This document shows, piece after piece, positions 16,501-25,524 of a DNA stretch of 63,365 nt. Where the stretch lies: positions 1 through 63,365 of the forward strand of contig JAJZOK010000050.1 in the NCBI GenBank assembly GCA_021811525.1. The letters are read 5' to 3'. Source of the stretch: Thermoplasmata archaeon. Its GTDB lineage: Archaea > Thermoplasmatota > Thermoplasmata > Thermoplasmatales > Thermoplasmataceae. Every line of letters begins with the position of its first letter. Within the stretch, counting starts at the first letter, position 1. A program made the translations under genes and the position numbers. The notes below the pieces were generated by a model. The model was not told where the DNA came from. It made no database searches and saw only the letters and a list, made by a program, of their open reading frames with translations.

Positions 16501-17411
16501 CCCAGTATCATGGAAACAAGAGCCATCCTTACGGGCACACCGTTGCTCGCTTGCCTGAAATACGCAGCCTTTGGGCTTGAATCAACTTCAGGCGATATTT
16601 CATCAATCCTTGGAAGTGGGTGCATAATGATGGATTTCTCCTTCATTTTTTCCAGCGTTTCAGGGGACACTGAATAAGATCCAATCACACTCAGGTATTC
16701 ATTCTGGTCTGTGAACCTCTCCTTCTGGATTCTTGTGACATAAAGGACATCGCTCTGCTCCACAGCGCTGTCAAAATCAGCAGATATATTAACCTTGAAA
16801 TTCTTGGGAAGCCTGGAAATTATATACTCAGGTATCTTGAGAATCTCAGGTGAAATTAGGTTAACATTCACATCGTAATTAGACAGTGCCAGGAGCAATG
16901 AATGAACTGTCCTGCCGTATCTAAGGTCTCCAACCATTGTTATGGTCTTCCCATTTATGTTCCCCAGTTCTTTCCTTATTGTATAAAGATCCATAATGGT
17001 CTGTGTAGGATGCTGGCCGGATCCGTCTCCTGCATTAATTATTGGCTTAGATGAGAATCTCGCTGCAAGTTTTGCAGCGCCTTCCATTGGATGCCTTATG
17101 ACTATAACGTCAGAATAAGATTCTGCCATCCTCACTGTGTCTGCAAGAGTTTCACCTTTTGCCACTGATGAGGATTTTGCTTCGGAAACACTTATTACTG
17201 AGCCTCCAAGGCGGTTCATTGCGCTCTCGAAGGAAAGCCTCGTTCTTGTGCTTGGTTCATAGAAAAAGGTTGCCATTATGCGGCCATCAAGAATTTTGAG
17301 TGGTTTGCCTTGCTTGAGATGATCGGACATCTCATCGGCTGTTTTGAAAATATCTTCCAATTCAGGCTGGGAGACGTCCTCGATAGAAACAATGCTCCTG
17401 TTCTTTAACAT
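16497..17411 (-). CDS. pyrB: aspartate carbamoyltransferase catalytic subunit
   Basis: 304 residues, the normal length. The carbamoyl-phosphate motif [19 protein letters not shown] (about 51-69), DGSGQHPTQ (about 133) and [15 protein letters not shown] (about 264) are all intact. It catalyses the committed step of pyrimidine synthesis and is co-transcribed with pyrI. Dihydroorotase, the next enzyme, is encoded separately at 45.5 kb. Confidence 0.97.
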   Translation of the reverse strand: MLKNRSIVSIEDVSQPELEDIFKTADEMSDHLKQGKPLKILDGRIMATFFYEPSTRTRLSFESAMNRLGGSVISVSEAKSSSVAKGETLADTVRMAESYSDVIVIRHPMEGAAKLAARFSSKPIINAGDGSGQHPTQTIMDLYTIRKELGNINGKTITMVGDLRYGRTVHSLLLALSNYDVNVNLISPEILKIPEYIISRLPKNFKVNISADFDSAVEQSDVLYVTRIQKERFTDQNEYLSVIGSYSVSPETLEKMKEKSIIMHPLPRIDEISPEVDSSPKAAYFRQASNGVPVRMALVSMILG

Positions 17412-17491
17412 CAGGATATCAGATTGTTCAGAGAATTAAATAAGTTTGGAGGTTGAAAATCATTAACTAGACTAGCGCTATTTCTATCTGG

Positions 17492-18766
17492 ATGGCAAAC
17501 AGGAGCTCTGAGATATCAGGCTATTACAAGTTGAGCGTGGAGGAGCGGCTAGAGCTTCTTGGCTCATTCTCCAACCTTACTCAGGAAGAGCTTGATGTAT
17601 TGCGTATGCACGGTTCACTTAATACTGAACTTGCAGACAAACTCATTGAAAATGTAGTTTCAACCTTTGAGATTCCCGTGGGTATTGCCCCAAATTTCAG
17701 GATTAATGGAAAGGATTACCTCATTCCAATGGCAATAGAGGAGGCTTCTGTTGTAGCTGCCTGCTCCAATGCTGCAAGAATTGCAAGAGCGTCAGGTGGA
17801 TTTGTTTCTGAGTCAACTGAGCCAATTATGATTGGGCAGATCCAGATTGTTGCCTATGAATCGCTTGAAAGGCTGAAGAAAGATATATTCGAACATAAAA
17901 ATGATATTATCGAGCTGGCCAATACTCGAAGCAAGACTCTTTCCTCAATGGGGGCTGGGGCTAAAAGCATTGAAATAAGGACCCTGGATGACCCTCAAAG
18001 AAGCGTAGTGGTCCATCTTCTAGTGGACGTGAGGGATGCCATGGGCGCCAACGTTGTCAACAGCATGTGTGAGACTGTTGCACCATATCTAGAGGAGATA
18101 AGCGGGTGCAGGACTAATCTGAGAATCCTCAGTAATCTGACACCACACAGGGTCTCAAGAAGCAAGACAATTTTCAAGAAGGACCTGATTGGTGGGAAAA
18201 CTGTTGTGGACAATATCATCAGTGCCTACCAGATGGCAAACGTTGATCCATTCAGAGCTGCGACACACAACAAAGGAATAATGAACGGGATAGATGCGGT
18301 GCTGCTCGCAACCCTTAATGACTGGAGATCAGCTGAAGCGAACGCTCACACATACCATACCCTTACAGGGAATTATTCTCTCACACGGTACAGCAAAACT
18401 CCTGATGGTGATCTTCTCGGGGAAATAGAAATACCCATAGCAGTTGGAACTGTTGGTGGTTCCACCAACACAGTAAGGAAGGCAGCAATTTACAGGAAGA
18501 TCCTCGGAGTTGAAAATTCAAGGGAATTTGCCAATGTCCTTGCCGCGGTAGGACTTGCACAGAACTTTGCGGCTGTGAGGGCATTGAGTTCCGAGGGAAT
18601 ACAGAAAGGGCACATGTCACTCCATGCAAAAAGCCTTGCGGCTTCAGTGGGAGCGCAGAACGAGGAAATAGACCTTATCTCAGATACGATGGTCAAGACG
18701 GGCACAATAAGCATGTCCAAAGCAAAGGAACTGCTTGAGGACATGCGCAAAAGAACAAATAAATAG
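17492..18766 (+). CDS. mvaA: 3-hydroxy-3-methylglutaryl-CoA reductase, class II
   Basis: 424 residues, soluble, without a membrane anchor. It matches the class II (Pseudomonas mevalonii-like) form: ENVVSTFEIPVGIAPNF near the N-terminus, catalytic Glu in EEASVVAACSNAARIA (about 88), DAMGANVVNSM (about 183), Lys in HNKGIMNGIDAVLLAT (about 260) and the late His in KGHMSLHAKSLAA (about 374). It makes mevalonate for isoprenoid lipids, complementing the ether-lipid genes near 8-10 kb. Class II enzymes are a known trait of Thermoplasmatales, probably from lateral transfer. The cofactor cannot be decided here. Confidence 0.95.
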   Translation: MANRSSEISGYYKLSVEERLELLGSFSNLTQEELDVLRMHGSLNTELADKLIENVVSTFEIPVGIAPNFRINGKDYLIPMAIEEASVVAACSNAARIARASGGFVSESTEPIMIGQIQIVAYESLERLKKDIFEHKNDIIELANTRSKTLSSMGAGAKSIEIRTLDDPQRSVVVHLLVDVRDAMGANVVNSMCETVAPYLEEISGCRTNLRILSNLTPHRVSRSKTIFKKDLIGGKTVVDNIISAYQMANVDPFRAATHNKGIMNGIDAVLLATLNDWRSAEANAHTYHTLTGNYSLTRYSKTPDGDLLGEIEIPIAVGTVGGSTNTVRKAAIYRKILGVENSREFANVLAAVGLAQNFAAVRALSSEGIQKGHMSLHAKSLAASVGAQNEEIDLISDTMVKTGTISMSKAKELLEDMRKRTNK

Positions 18767-18795
18767 AGAATTAAAATTTAAGAGGCGAACAACAA

Positions 18796-19539
18796 ATGGA
18801 TGAAACGGTGGAGATCTCGATAAAAAACGGCGACGTGCTGATGCAGAAAGAGAAGGTAATGGATGCCATAAGGGAGTACCTGAAAGCCTATGAGATAATC
18901 AAGGCAAATGAAGACGACGAAACTGCGGATCTCTGCTACAGACTTTCTCAGGCATACAATGCGCTGGAAAGCAAGAACGACGAGAATTCCAAGATGTATG
19001 CCGAAACCTCACTGAAGATACACCAGAAGGGAGACCAGAAAGATCTTGTTGTTCTGGATTACCTCAACCTTGGATACATTGAGATGGATGCAAAAAAGCG
19101 CGGAGAGAGTGAAGATTACTTCAAGAAAGCTTTTGAAGTTTCAAAGGTGCTTGACGACCCATTCCTCATTGCAACCACACTTAATGCAGTGGCGGAACTC
19201 AAGTCACAGAGTGCAAAGGAAAGGGGAGAGGCTGCACAGATTTATGATGAAGTCCTCAAGATATCAGAAAACACTGAAGACTGGGAAAATTACTTTGAGG
19301 CTGTGAGGGGAAGGATAGGCCTGGTCAGAGTAGCCGGAGATGAGGACAAAGCCCTCAAGGAAGCTATGGAGGCCATTGAGCTCATAGACAAGATTAGCGG
19401 CAAGATAAAGAACAAAAAAGAGAAGAAAGACTTCAAGAAATCATTGGGCTTCATTTATGATCTTGCCTCAGATATAGCAATGGAACTTGAGAATGTTGAT
19501 GAGGCCATTAAAATAGCCCAGAGATCAAAAGCTGAGTGA
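18796..19539 (+). CDS. TPR-like helical repeat protein
   Basis: 247 residues, almost entirely helical and highly charged, with repeating A-x-x-x-Y and A-x-x-x-A patterns of tetratricopeptide units (for example DAIREYLKAYEI, TADLCYRLSQAYNAL, DLVVLDYLNLGYIEM, FLIATTLNAVAEL). About five to six repeats are likely. It probably serves as a cytosolic scaffold; the partner is not evident. It follows the reductase gene by 29 nt with an AGAGGCG ribosome site and ends 2 nt from a convergent gene. Confidence 0.7.
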   Translation: MDETVEISIKNGDVLMQKEKVMDAIREYLKAYEIIKANEDDETADLCYRLSQAYNALESKNDENSKMYAETSLKIHQKGDQKDLVVLDYLNLGYIEMDAKKRGESEDYFKKAFEVSKVLDDPFLIATTLNAVAELKSQSAKERGEAAQIYDEVLKISENTEDWENYFEAVRGRIGLVRVAGDEDKALKEAMEAIELIDKISGKIKNKKEKKDFKKSLGFIYDLASDIAMELENVDEAIKIAQRSKAE

Positions 19540-19541
19540 TT

Positions 19542-20021
19542 TCAGTCCTTATTCCATTTTTCCTTGATTTCCTCTACAAAGTGCCTGGTGTCAAGCCCTT
19601 CATCAGACAATATTGAAATCAATGCAAGCTCGAAAGGCACATATTTTACCGTTTTCAGGACTTCCCGTGCTCTCGAGATCGCGTCCTTCTTAGTCATTTT
19701 TCCTGAGGCAGAGACTGCTTCAAGTATTCTGTCCACAAGAGGCGCTTCCCTGGATTCAGTGAATAATTCCTCCTTGGAAACTGAGAAGTCTAGAGGAACT
19801 ATGACTCCAGTGGTGCTGAAATTTGGGATGAAAAGTTTGTCCCTCTGCACAAGGAGGCCTTCATTTGTGGCACTTGTTATGAACTCCTTCACTGTATCAG
19901 GATCGAGCAGGTTTTTCTTGAATGACAGGTTGGTTACAAAATCCTGTTCTGTATAACCCTGTGCAGATCTCTTGCTTGCCGACACAATGGCAATGAGTTT
20001 CCTCGATAGGTCCTTGTTCAC
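19542..20021 (-). CDS. DUF2240 family archaeal protein
   Basis: 159 residues starting at GTG. The order of a helical N-terminal unit (EQDFVTNLSFKKNLLDPDTVKEFI), a GLLVQRDKLFIPNF turn, then VPLDFSVSKEELF and a C-terminal helical half resembles the archaeal DUF2240 family, which looks like a winged-helix-type protein of unknown role. No cysteine cluster or membrane segment is present. Start not certain: no ribosome site is visible before the GTG. Confidence 0.6.
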   Translation of the reverse strand: MNKDLSRKLIAIVSASKRSAQGYTEQDFVTNLSFKKNLLDPDTVKEFITSATNEGLLVQRDKLFIPNFSTTGVIVPLDFSVSKEELFTESREAPLVDRILEAVSASGKMTKKDAISRAREVLKTVKYVPFELALISILSDEGLDTRHFVEEIKEKWNKD

Positions 20022-20041
20022 AATTATGAGATACGGACATA

Positions 20042-20164
20042 CTATTTGGATTTCTTGAGGTTCATGGCAATGATGCCTAAATCCCTGTTGCCTTCGAAGG
20101 CATGGGCAGCGTCCTGGTCTGTGACTCCAATGGCTTTATCTCTACTGAAATTGCCGGGAAACAA
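20042..20164 (-). CDS. possible 40-residue protein, weakly supported
   Basis: A short reading frame from TTG at 20164 to TAG at 20042 fills part of the gap between the peroxiredoxin and DUF2240 genes. The product has a plausible composition (RDKAIGVTDQDAAHAFEGN, then LGIIAMNLKKSK) with a basic C-terminus, but there is no ribosome site or promoter that I can point to. It might also be the remnant of a longer gene. Confidence 0.25.
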   Translation of the reverse strand: MFPGNFSRDKAIGVTDQDAAHAFEGNRDLGIIAMNLKKSK

Positions 20165-20254
20165 TTAATTTTGCATTCAATGAACCAAAAAATGTACTGG
20201 AACTAAATATCAGGCTACGACGAAAATAACCTTGTTTTAAGGGTTCCAAAAGGA

Positions 20255-20290
20255 GTGAGGGTGTATATCCTCACATTTGGATAAAAAATT
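20255..20290 (-). terminator. likely terminator after peroxiredoxin
   Basis: Directly after the stop (reading leftwards) there is an A/T stretch with six T on the transcript, then a perfect 6-bp hairpin GTGAGG ... CCTCAC (20255-20274) with an 8-nt loop. T-rich stretches are the usual archaeal stop signal; the hairpin may be incidental. Confidence 0.4.
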
Positions 20291-20764
20291 TTAGTTGATT
20301 TTTGAAAGTTCTTTCTTGACAGCTTCATAATCCGGCTCTTTTCCTGGATCCTCAGAAACCCAGGCATACTTTACGGTGCCGTCCTTGTCGAGGACAAAAA
20401 CTGATCTCTTGGAAGCTGTGAGCCCGGGCTTGTTAACGAAGTTCTCGTGAAGCGCGCCAAATTTCTTGCTGATTTCCCTGCTGGCATCACTTAGAAGTTC
20501 AAAGTTCAAATTGTTCTGCTTTGCAAATTCTGCCAGGGAGAATGGCTGGTCCACACTTATCCCTACCACTTTTGCGTCAAGTTCATTGAAAGCTGCCATG
20601 GAATCCCTGAATGTGCACATTTCTTTTGTGCATACTGAAGTAAATGCACCCGGGAAGAAAGCCAGAACAGTCTTGTGGCCTTTGTAGTCTGACAGTTCCT
20701 TTTCCTTGAGTGTTGAGTCCAGTGCCTTAAAATCTGGTGCCTTTTCTCCTACTTTTACCGACAT
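20291..20764 (-). CDS. peroxiredoxin (AhpC/TSA superfamily)
   Basis: 157-residue thioredoxin-fold peroxidase. The active loop FFPGAFTSVCTKEMC places the peroxidatic Cys at residue 45 and a second Cys at 50; no third Cys appears near the C-terminus, so the resolving partner would be Cys50 or an external thiol. The later motif KRSVFVLDKDG is typical. It reduces H2O2 and organic peroxides in the cytosol, useful in an iron-rich acid habitat. Monocistronic with its own upstream gap. Confidence 0.9.
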   Translation of the reverse strand: MSVKVGEKAPDFKALDSTLKEKELSDYKGHKTVLAFFPGAFTSVCTKEMCTFRDSMAAFNELDAKVVGISVDQPFSLAEFAKQNNLNFELLSDASREISKKFGALHENFVNKPGLTASKRSVFVLDKDGTVKYAWVSEDPGKEPDYEAVKKELSKIN

Positions 20765-20793
20765 ATATTCACCTGCTTCGCCATCGCGTAAGG

Positions 20794-20801
20794 TTATAAA
20801 A
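20794..20801 (+). promoter_or_regulatory. TATA box for the Dph6-like gene
   Basis: TTATAAAA is centred 26 nt before the ATG at 20823 and favours this start over the TTG and GTG codons a few bases upstream. Confidence 0.5.
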
Positions 20802-20822
20802 CCATAGTGATTATTGCTTGTG

Positions 20823-21473
20823 ATGAAAACTCTGGCGCTCCTGTCGGGTGGAAAAGATTCCTTTCTCTCTGCCCAGATTGCAATGGAACAGGGTTATGAC
20901 GTACAGGCCGCACTAACAGTCATTCCGGAGGAGTTCTCCCTGATGTTCCACTACCCCAATGCTGCAAAGGCAGAGATGGTTGCCTCTCTGCTGGGAGTTC
21001 CCTGGAACACAATAAAAGAGGAGGATTTCAAATCAGCAATTGCAAATTATGCCATGCAGGGCTTTAAGGCAATCACAGTAGGGGCCATTGCATCAGAATA
21101 CCAGAAGACCAGGGTGGAGAGGCTATGCACAGAACTGGGGATCATGTCTTTCATCCCCCTCTGGAGGAAGGAGCAGAATCTCATTTTGAAAGAGCTTCAA
21201 ATCCGCGGAATAACAGCAATGATTGTATCAGTGTCAGCAGAAGGATTTGGACCTGATGATCTTGGGAGAGTAATCGACCCTGGTTACATTGATGAGCTTG
21301 AAGAGAAGAACAGAAAATATGGGATAAATGTCTCTGGTGAAGGCGGAGAATACGAATCCTATGTGCTTGCAGCAAGAGGTATGGGTGAACTGAAGGTCAT
21401 AGAATCAGAAAAGGTCTGGGAGGGATCTCACGGTTACCTGCTGCTCAAAGAAGTCGTAAAGAAGCCAGATTAA
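20823..21473 (+). CDS. diphthine-ammonia ligase-like PP-loop ATPase (Dph6)
   Basis: 216 residues from ATG at 20823. The ATP pyrophosphatase loop LLSGGKDSF is at residues 6-14, and GEGGEYESYVL near residue 172 is the conserved motif of the Dph6/MJ0570 family. In archaea the enzyme amidates diphthine on EF-2, the final step of diphthamide formation. Its stop overlaps the convergent gene by 4 nt in a shared TTAA. Confidence 0.85.
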   Translation: MKTLALLSGGKDSFLSAQIAMEQGYDVQAALTVIPEEFSLMFHYPNAAKAEMVASLLGVPWNTIKEEDFKSAIANYAMQGFKAITVGAIASEYQKTRVERLCTELGIMSFIPLWRKEQNLILKELQIRGITAMIVSVSAEGFGPDDLGRVIDPGYIDELEEKNRKYGINVSGEGGEYESYVLAARGMGELKVIESEKVWEGSHGYLLLKEVVKKPD

Positions 21474-22057
21474 TCCAGAGTGGTTTGCGTGCCTTCCTGG
21501 TCTGGCATGATATATCGCTTGACATCGAGGGTGATAGAAACCAAATCCTTCAACATCATAAGCAGTTTCTGTGAATCCCTTGACTGAGGTTCCATCATGA
21601 TGTTGTTCTGAGGAATCTTTATCCCCTGTTCATTGAGCTTGGCGATATATTCTAGCCTTCTTTGTGGGACTACAGTCTTGTACTGCCTTGGGAGATCCAC
21701 ATTGCACCTTTCTATCTCTCTGACGAATATTGGCCTGTTGAAGATATAATATAGTAATTCAAGGGCATAATCCCCCGTTGACTCATCTGTCATTTTTCTT
21801 GCGGCAAGCCCCACAAGTTCATAAATGTCCCTTCCCGGTATGCTTTGAATGGAATATATTCTGGAGGGTTTTATCTCCTTCTCCCTCAAGATGCCGACAT
21901 CCACCATGGCTTTGAGATAACCAGTAAGAACGAGCCTGTGGGTATTTATTCCTCTGGTTTCAAGTGATTTCTGCAGGCCAGAAATGGACTTCTCCTCTTC
22001 GACCAGTTCAGATATGATGTCTTCTTTCAAAGTCTTCGGTGTCTTGAGGTCATTCAT
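21470..22057 (-). CDS. winged-helix-like protein linked to purB, unknown function
   Basis: 195 residues from the ATG at 22057, which lies 1 nt after the purB stop; an in-frame extension into purB is rejected. The first 80 residues (LKEDIISELVEEEKSISGLQ, then HRLVLTGYLKAMVDVGILRE) look like a winged helix; a middle part has PGRDIYELVGLAARKM and a compact RPIFVREIERCNVDLPRQY segment. The tight coupling to purB suggests co-expression, not necessarily a shared pathway. I do not recognise a named family. Confidence 0.65.
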   Translation of the reverse strand: MNDLKTPKTLKEDIISELVEEEKSISGLQKSLETRGINTHRLVLTGYLKAMVDVGILREKEIKPSRIYSIQSIPGRDIYELVGLAARKMTDESTGDYALELLYYIFNRPIFVREIERCNVDLPRQYKTVVPQRRLEYIAKLNEQGIKIPQNNIMMEPQSRDSQKLLMMLKDLVSITLDVKRYIMPDQEGTQTTLD

Positions 22058-22058
22058 T

Positions 22059-23420
22059 TCATGCTGCTCCCAGGGAGATCTTCCTAATACTCTCTGCCTG
22101 CTCCAGTACCGAGGTGCAGATCCTGTCAGATCTGCCAACGAAACTTAATGGGTTCTTAATAGCATCCACCTTCTCTTTAGAAAGTTTTGCCAGTATTCCC
22201 ATGTCTTCAAGGCTCTTCAGGAGATTGGTCTTGTTTGCATAAGCCTTCATTGAAGCTTCTCTTACCATTTCATGGGCATCCTGCCTTGGTACACCGCTGA
22301 GAGTGAGTTCAGATACAAATCTTTCAGAAAGCACGAAGTCGTCTGCCTTAAGGTTCCTCAACATGTTTTCTTTTTTAACCACGAGCCCCTCGAAAACCTT
22401 GGCCATTTTCACTAGAACATGATCTGTGAGAATGCAGGCGTATGGTATGGAGAATCTCTCTGATGCGCTGTTAGTGAGATCTCTCTCGTGCCATGTTACT
22501 GCTGCCTCATATTCGGGCAATATGAAACTCCTGACAAGCCTGGAAAGGCTCACGACATTTTCGGAGTTTATTGGATTCACTTTGCTTGGCATTGAACTTG
22601 AACCCACCTGCTTAGACGAATCAAAATATTCAGAGACCTCATCTATCTCTGGTCGCTGTAAGTTCCTGATCTCAGTGGCGAACTTCTCGAGAGAGGTTAC
22701 AACACCATTGAGTAGCGAATGGAGTTCCACATATCTATCCCTGTTCACGATCTGGGAGGAGGCGACCTCTGAACTTATTCCCAGCACTTCCATTACCCTG
22801 TCCTGCAGTTCGAGGGCAGCGTCTCCAAGGGATGCCCCGGTTCCAACTGGCCCCATTATTTTGCCTGCAATGACTCTGTGCTTTGCCTGGACCGCACGTT
22901 CGATGTGCCTGTTCACTTCAGCCAGGTATACCGCCATCTTCAGTCCGAATGTGACAGGGCTTGCGTGCTGGCCATGAGTCCTTCCCAGCATCACTGTGAG
23001 CCTGTGCTCATCCACTAGATTTGCCATGGATTTCTGCAGATGCAACAGGTCTTCCATGAAATACGAGTAGAAGTCCCTGATCTGCAATGCTGTGGCGGTA
23101 TCGATGATATCATTCGACGTGACGCCGAAATGCACATATTTCTGGCCCTCATTGCACTTTTCTGATAATGCCTTCACTATGGCCATCACATCATGCTTGA
23201 TCTCGTTTTCAATCTCCTTGACCCTTTCAACTTTCACAGCGTTGGAATCTACTGCCTTCTGTATGTCAAGAAATGCTTCTTTTGGGATTATGTTAAATTC
23301 TGCCTGGGCCTGTGCCAGCTTCTCCTCAACTTTCAGCATATATCTTAATTTTGATTCCTCAGAGAAAATATCCTTGACTTCCTTTCGTCCATACCGGTAT
23401 TCAAGTGGAGAAACAGACAC
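22059..23420 (-). CDS. purB: adenylosuccinate lyase
   Basis: 453 residues, normal for PurB, which splits SAICAR and adenylosuccinate in purine synthesis. Present are HDVMAIVKALSEKC near residue 70, the TSNDIIDTATALQ and GRTHGQHASPVTFG active-site regions and the fumarase-superfamily signature SSSMPSKVNPINSE (about 274). It is the second purine locus in the window. Confidence 0.96.
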   Translation of the reverse strand: MSVSPLEYRYGRKEVKDIFSEESKLRYMLKVEEKLAQAQAEFNIIPKEAFLDIQKAVDSNAVKVERVKEIENEIKHDVMAIVKALSEKCNEGQKYVHFGVTSNDIIDTATALQIRDFYSYFMEDLLHLQKSMANLVDEHRLTVMLGRTHGQHASPVTFGLKMAVYLAEVNRHIERAVQAKHRVIAGKIMGPVGTGASLGDAALELQDRVMEVLGISSEVASSQIVNRDRYVELHSLLNGVVTSLEKFATEIRNLQRPEIDEVSEYFDSSKQVGSSSMPSKVNPINSENVVSLSRLVRSFILPEYEAAVTWHERDLTNSASERFSIPYACILTDHVLVKMAKVFEGLVVKKENMLRNLKADDFVLSERFVSELTLSGVPRQDAHEMVREASMKAYANKTNLLKSLEDMGILAKLSKEKVDAIKNPLSFVGRSDRICTSVLEQAESIRKISLGAA

Positions 23421-23686
23421 AAAGCCATATTAGATTGATTCACTAAAAGCTTTTTGAAGTTATTCTGATGAAATCTTTCATGCAATTAATTCCTTCAGAT
23501 TCTGAACATTGAAAGTGGATACCCGATTACAGAATTCCATCTTGACCCGCATATCTAGAGAGTGAGTGTCATTCATGAAAATTCATTATTATCACTTTAT
23601 GGAACTTACGGGGAAATATATATGAATTATGCAGAATGATAGATAAAATACAATTTCACTTTTGTCTCCCAATGACAACCAAAAAA

Positions 23687-23694
23687 TTATTTAT
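23687..23694 (+). promoter_or_regulatory. TATA box for the UspA gene
   Basis: TTATTTAT is centred 26 nt before the ATG at 23717. It selects this leaderless start over an ATG-type start further upstream at 23636. The remaining gap from 23434 shows nothing else I can identify. Confidence 0.5.
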
Positions 23695-23716
23695 CAATTT
23701 TCAATTATATTTTCTT

Positions 23717-24535
23717 ATGCTTGAGTCTTCTAGAGCCTACCTTCTGAAATTCGACCGTGCTATCGTGCCTATGGCGAAAGGAGACCGTTCCAGGGTTGTT
23801 CTGGACCTTGCATTTTCTCTCTCAAACGTTTACGACACTGAGATCACTGCCCTTACTGTGAAGGAAGAGCTTAAGGAGGTAACCTGGAGCGACAAGGTGA
23901 ATGTCATAATCAACGCTTACAGAGACGGGAAGGACAAGAATATAAAAGTCATCCCGAAAGTAAGGACCTCCAGAAGCGTAAGGCAGGGCATAGTTGAGGA
24001 AACCAGCAACAAGAACTATGACCTTATACTATTGGGCACATTCAAGCGCTCCATGCTTTCTGGTTCTCTGTTTGGAGGAATAGGGGACTATGTCATCAAG
24101 AATTCAAAGATTCCCACAGCAGTATTCAGCATCAAGGGAAGCGTGTATCCTTACCGAAAGATACTTGTGCCCCTCAGTGAAACGCTCAACACAAGGGCAT
24201 CTGTTTCACTGGCGGTGCACATAAAGAAAGCCATAGGTGCAGAACTTGTGCTCGCCGATCTGAGAAAGTACGACAGGAAAAGAACCCATGGTTTCTCCAC
24301 ACTCTTTGACAGAATGGGGGAACTGACCTCAATGTATGGGGAAAACATAACAGTGGTGAGGCCAAGCTTTTCAACAAACCTAGTTGATGAGATGAATCTA
24401 ATGATAAGGGATCAGAAACCTGACCTCATGGTATTTGGTGTGGCCGAATCTAAGAGCGGCAAGGTAAGGTTCAATTCCCAGATGAAAACTCTCGTGAAGT
24501 CAACAACTCAGGACATCGTTGTTTTGAAGAAATAA
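23717..24535 (+). CDS. tandem universal stress protein (two UspA domains)
   Basis: 272 residues from ATG at 23717, made of two Usp folds. The first (about 10-142) runs from FDRAIVPMAKGDRSRVVLDL to the ATP-binding-type segment LLGTFKRSMLSGSLFGGIGD with IPTAVF at the end. The second (about 146-272) runs from KILVPLSETLNTRASVSLAV to VFGVAESKSGKV and DIVVLKK, with the glycine loop reduced. Usp proteins bind nucleotides and respond to stress; no partner is visible. The gene stands alone between purB and the oxidoreductase operon. Confidence 0.82.
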   Translation: MLESSRAYLLKFDRAIVPMAKGDRSRVVLDLAFSLSNVYDTEITALTVKEELKEVTWSDKVNVIINAYRDGKDKNIKVIPKVRTSRSVRQGIVEETSNKNYDLILLGTFKRSMLSGSLFGGIGDYVIKNSKIPTAVFSIKGSVYPYRKILVPLSETLNTRASVSLAVHIKKAIGAELVLADLRKYDRKRTHGFSTLFDRMGELTSMYGENITVVRPSFSTNLVDEMNLMIRDQKPDLMVFGVAESKSGKVRFNSQMKTLVKSTTQDIVVLKK

Positions 24536-24641
24536 AACTTTCGATTCTGAGATTTGTATCCAATACAAATTATTAATAAACACTATCAACTGGTAAAGTT
24601 ATCTAAAATCCAGTTAAATACTGAACCTGTTAACAATTACA

Positions 24642-24649
24642 TATAAATA
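24642..24649 (+). promoter_or_regulatory. TATA box for the 2-oxoacid oxidoreductase operon
   Basis: TATAAATA predicts a transcript start near 24672. The ATG at 24679 is then the first codon of a nearly leaderless message, while the ATG at 24652 would fall outside it. Confidence 0.5.
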
Positions 24650-24678
24650 TAATGCAGGGAATTTTAGACCGTGAAATA

Positions 24679-25224
24679 ATGTTTGAAATAAGGTTCCACG
24701 GAAGGGGAGGGCAGGGGACAGTCACAGCATCCAGAATTCTTGCTTTAGCAGCCTTTGAAGAGGGGAAATATGTCATTTCATTCCCTTTCTTTGGCACGGA
24801 GAGGAGGGGTGCCCCGGTTACGGCCTTTACAAGAATTGACGATCAGCCTATTCTCCTGAAGACCCAGATTTACCATCCAAATATCGTTGTGGTACTAGAC
24901 CCCTGGGTGCTCGATAACGGGGGTGCTACTTCTGGAGTTCCTGAAGACGGGATGTTCATTATCAACTCAAGAAAAGCGCCTGGTGAGTTTGAACTCAACA
25001 GGAAAACAGCCACCGTGGATGCAACATCAATCGCGGTATCACTTGAACTGGGCAGCAGGGCAAACCCCATTGTAAACACTGCAATTCTCGGGGCATTTGC
25101 CAAAGCGACAGGACTAGTCTCATTAGAGACTGTGGTTAATGCAACCATGGAAAGTTCCCCGAAGAAGAGAACGGAGAATGCCGAGGCCGTAAAGCAGGCT
25201 TACGGGTCAGTGAGGATGGGGTGA
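24679..25224 (+). CDS. porG: pyruvate/2-oxoacid:ferredoxin oxidoreductase gamma subunit
   Basis: 181 residues starting [20 protein letters not shown], the typical N-terminus of the gamma subunit. The segment [17 protein letters not shown] follows as expected. It is the first of four genes in gamma-delta-alpha-beta order, the archaeal POR arrangement. The complex decarboxylates pyruvate or a related 2-oxoacid to the acyl-CoA with reduction of ferredoxin. An ATG nine codons upstream is disfavoured by the promoter position. Confidence 0.93.
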   Translation: MFEIRFHGRGGQGTVTASRILALAAFEEGKYVISFPFFGTERRGAPVTAFTRIDDQPILLKTQIYHPNIVVVLDPWVLDNGGATSGVPEDGMFIINSRKAPGEFELNRKTATVDATSIAVSLELGSRANPIVNTAILGAFAKATGLVSLETVVNATMESSPKKRTENAEAVKQAYGSVRMG

Positions 25225-25523
25225 GGGAAATGGTGTTAGTGCCTGTGGCGGAGGTAAGCTCAAGGGGGAACAGGACCGATTCATGGAGAACACAGAAACC
25301 AGTCATTGATTACAGCACTTGCATAAGGTGCATGATATGCTGGAAGTTCTGCCCTGACAATGCAATCATGTATTCCACGGAAAATGATTATCCCTCTCCA
25401 AATGGGAGGGTTGCAAGGCTCGAGGCCCCGATAATAGATTATGATCACTGCAAGGGATGCGGGATATGCTCAAATGAATGCCCGGAGGAATCCATAAAGA
25501 TGGAAATGGAAGGAGTGGAATGA
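25221..25523 (+). CDS. porD: 2-oxoacid:ferredoxin oxidoreductase delta (ferredoxin) subunit
   Basis: 100 residues with two complete [4Fe-4S] motifs, [12 protein letters not shown] and [12 protein letters not shown], joined by the loop [23 protein letters not shown] at 25221 overlaps the gamma stop by 4 nt; an ATG at 25230 in the same frame is a reasonable alternative. It carries electrons from the beta subunit cluster to external ferredoxin. Confidence 0.95.
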   Translation: MREMVLVPVAEVSSRGNRTDSWRTQKPVIDYSTCIRCMICWKFCPDNAIMYSTENDYPSPNGRVARLEAPIIDYDHCKGCGICSNECPEESIKMEMEGVE

Positions 25524-25524
25524 C

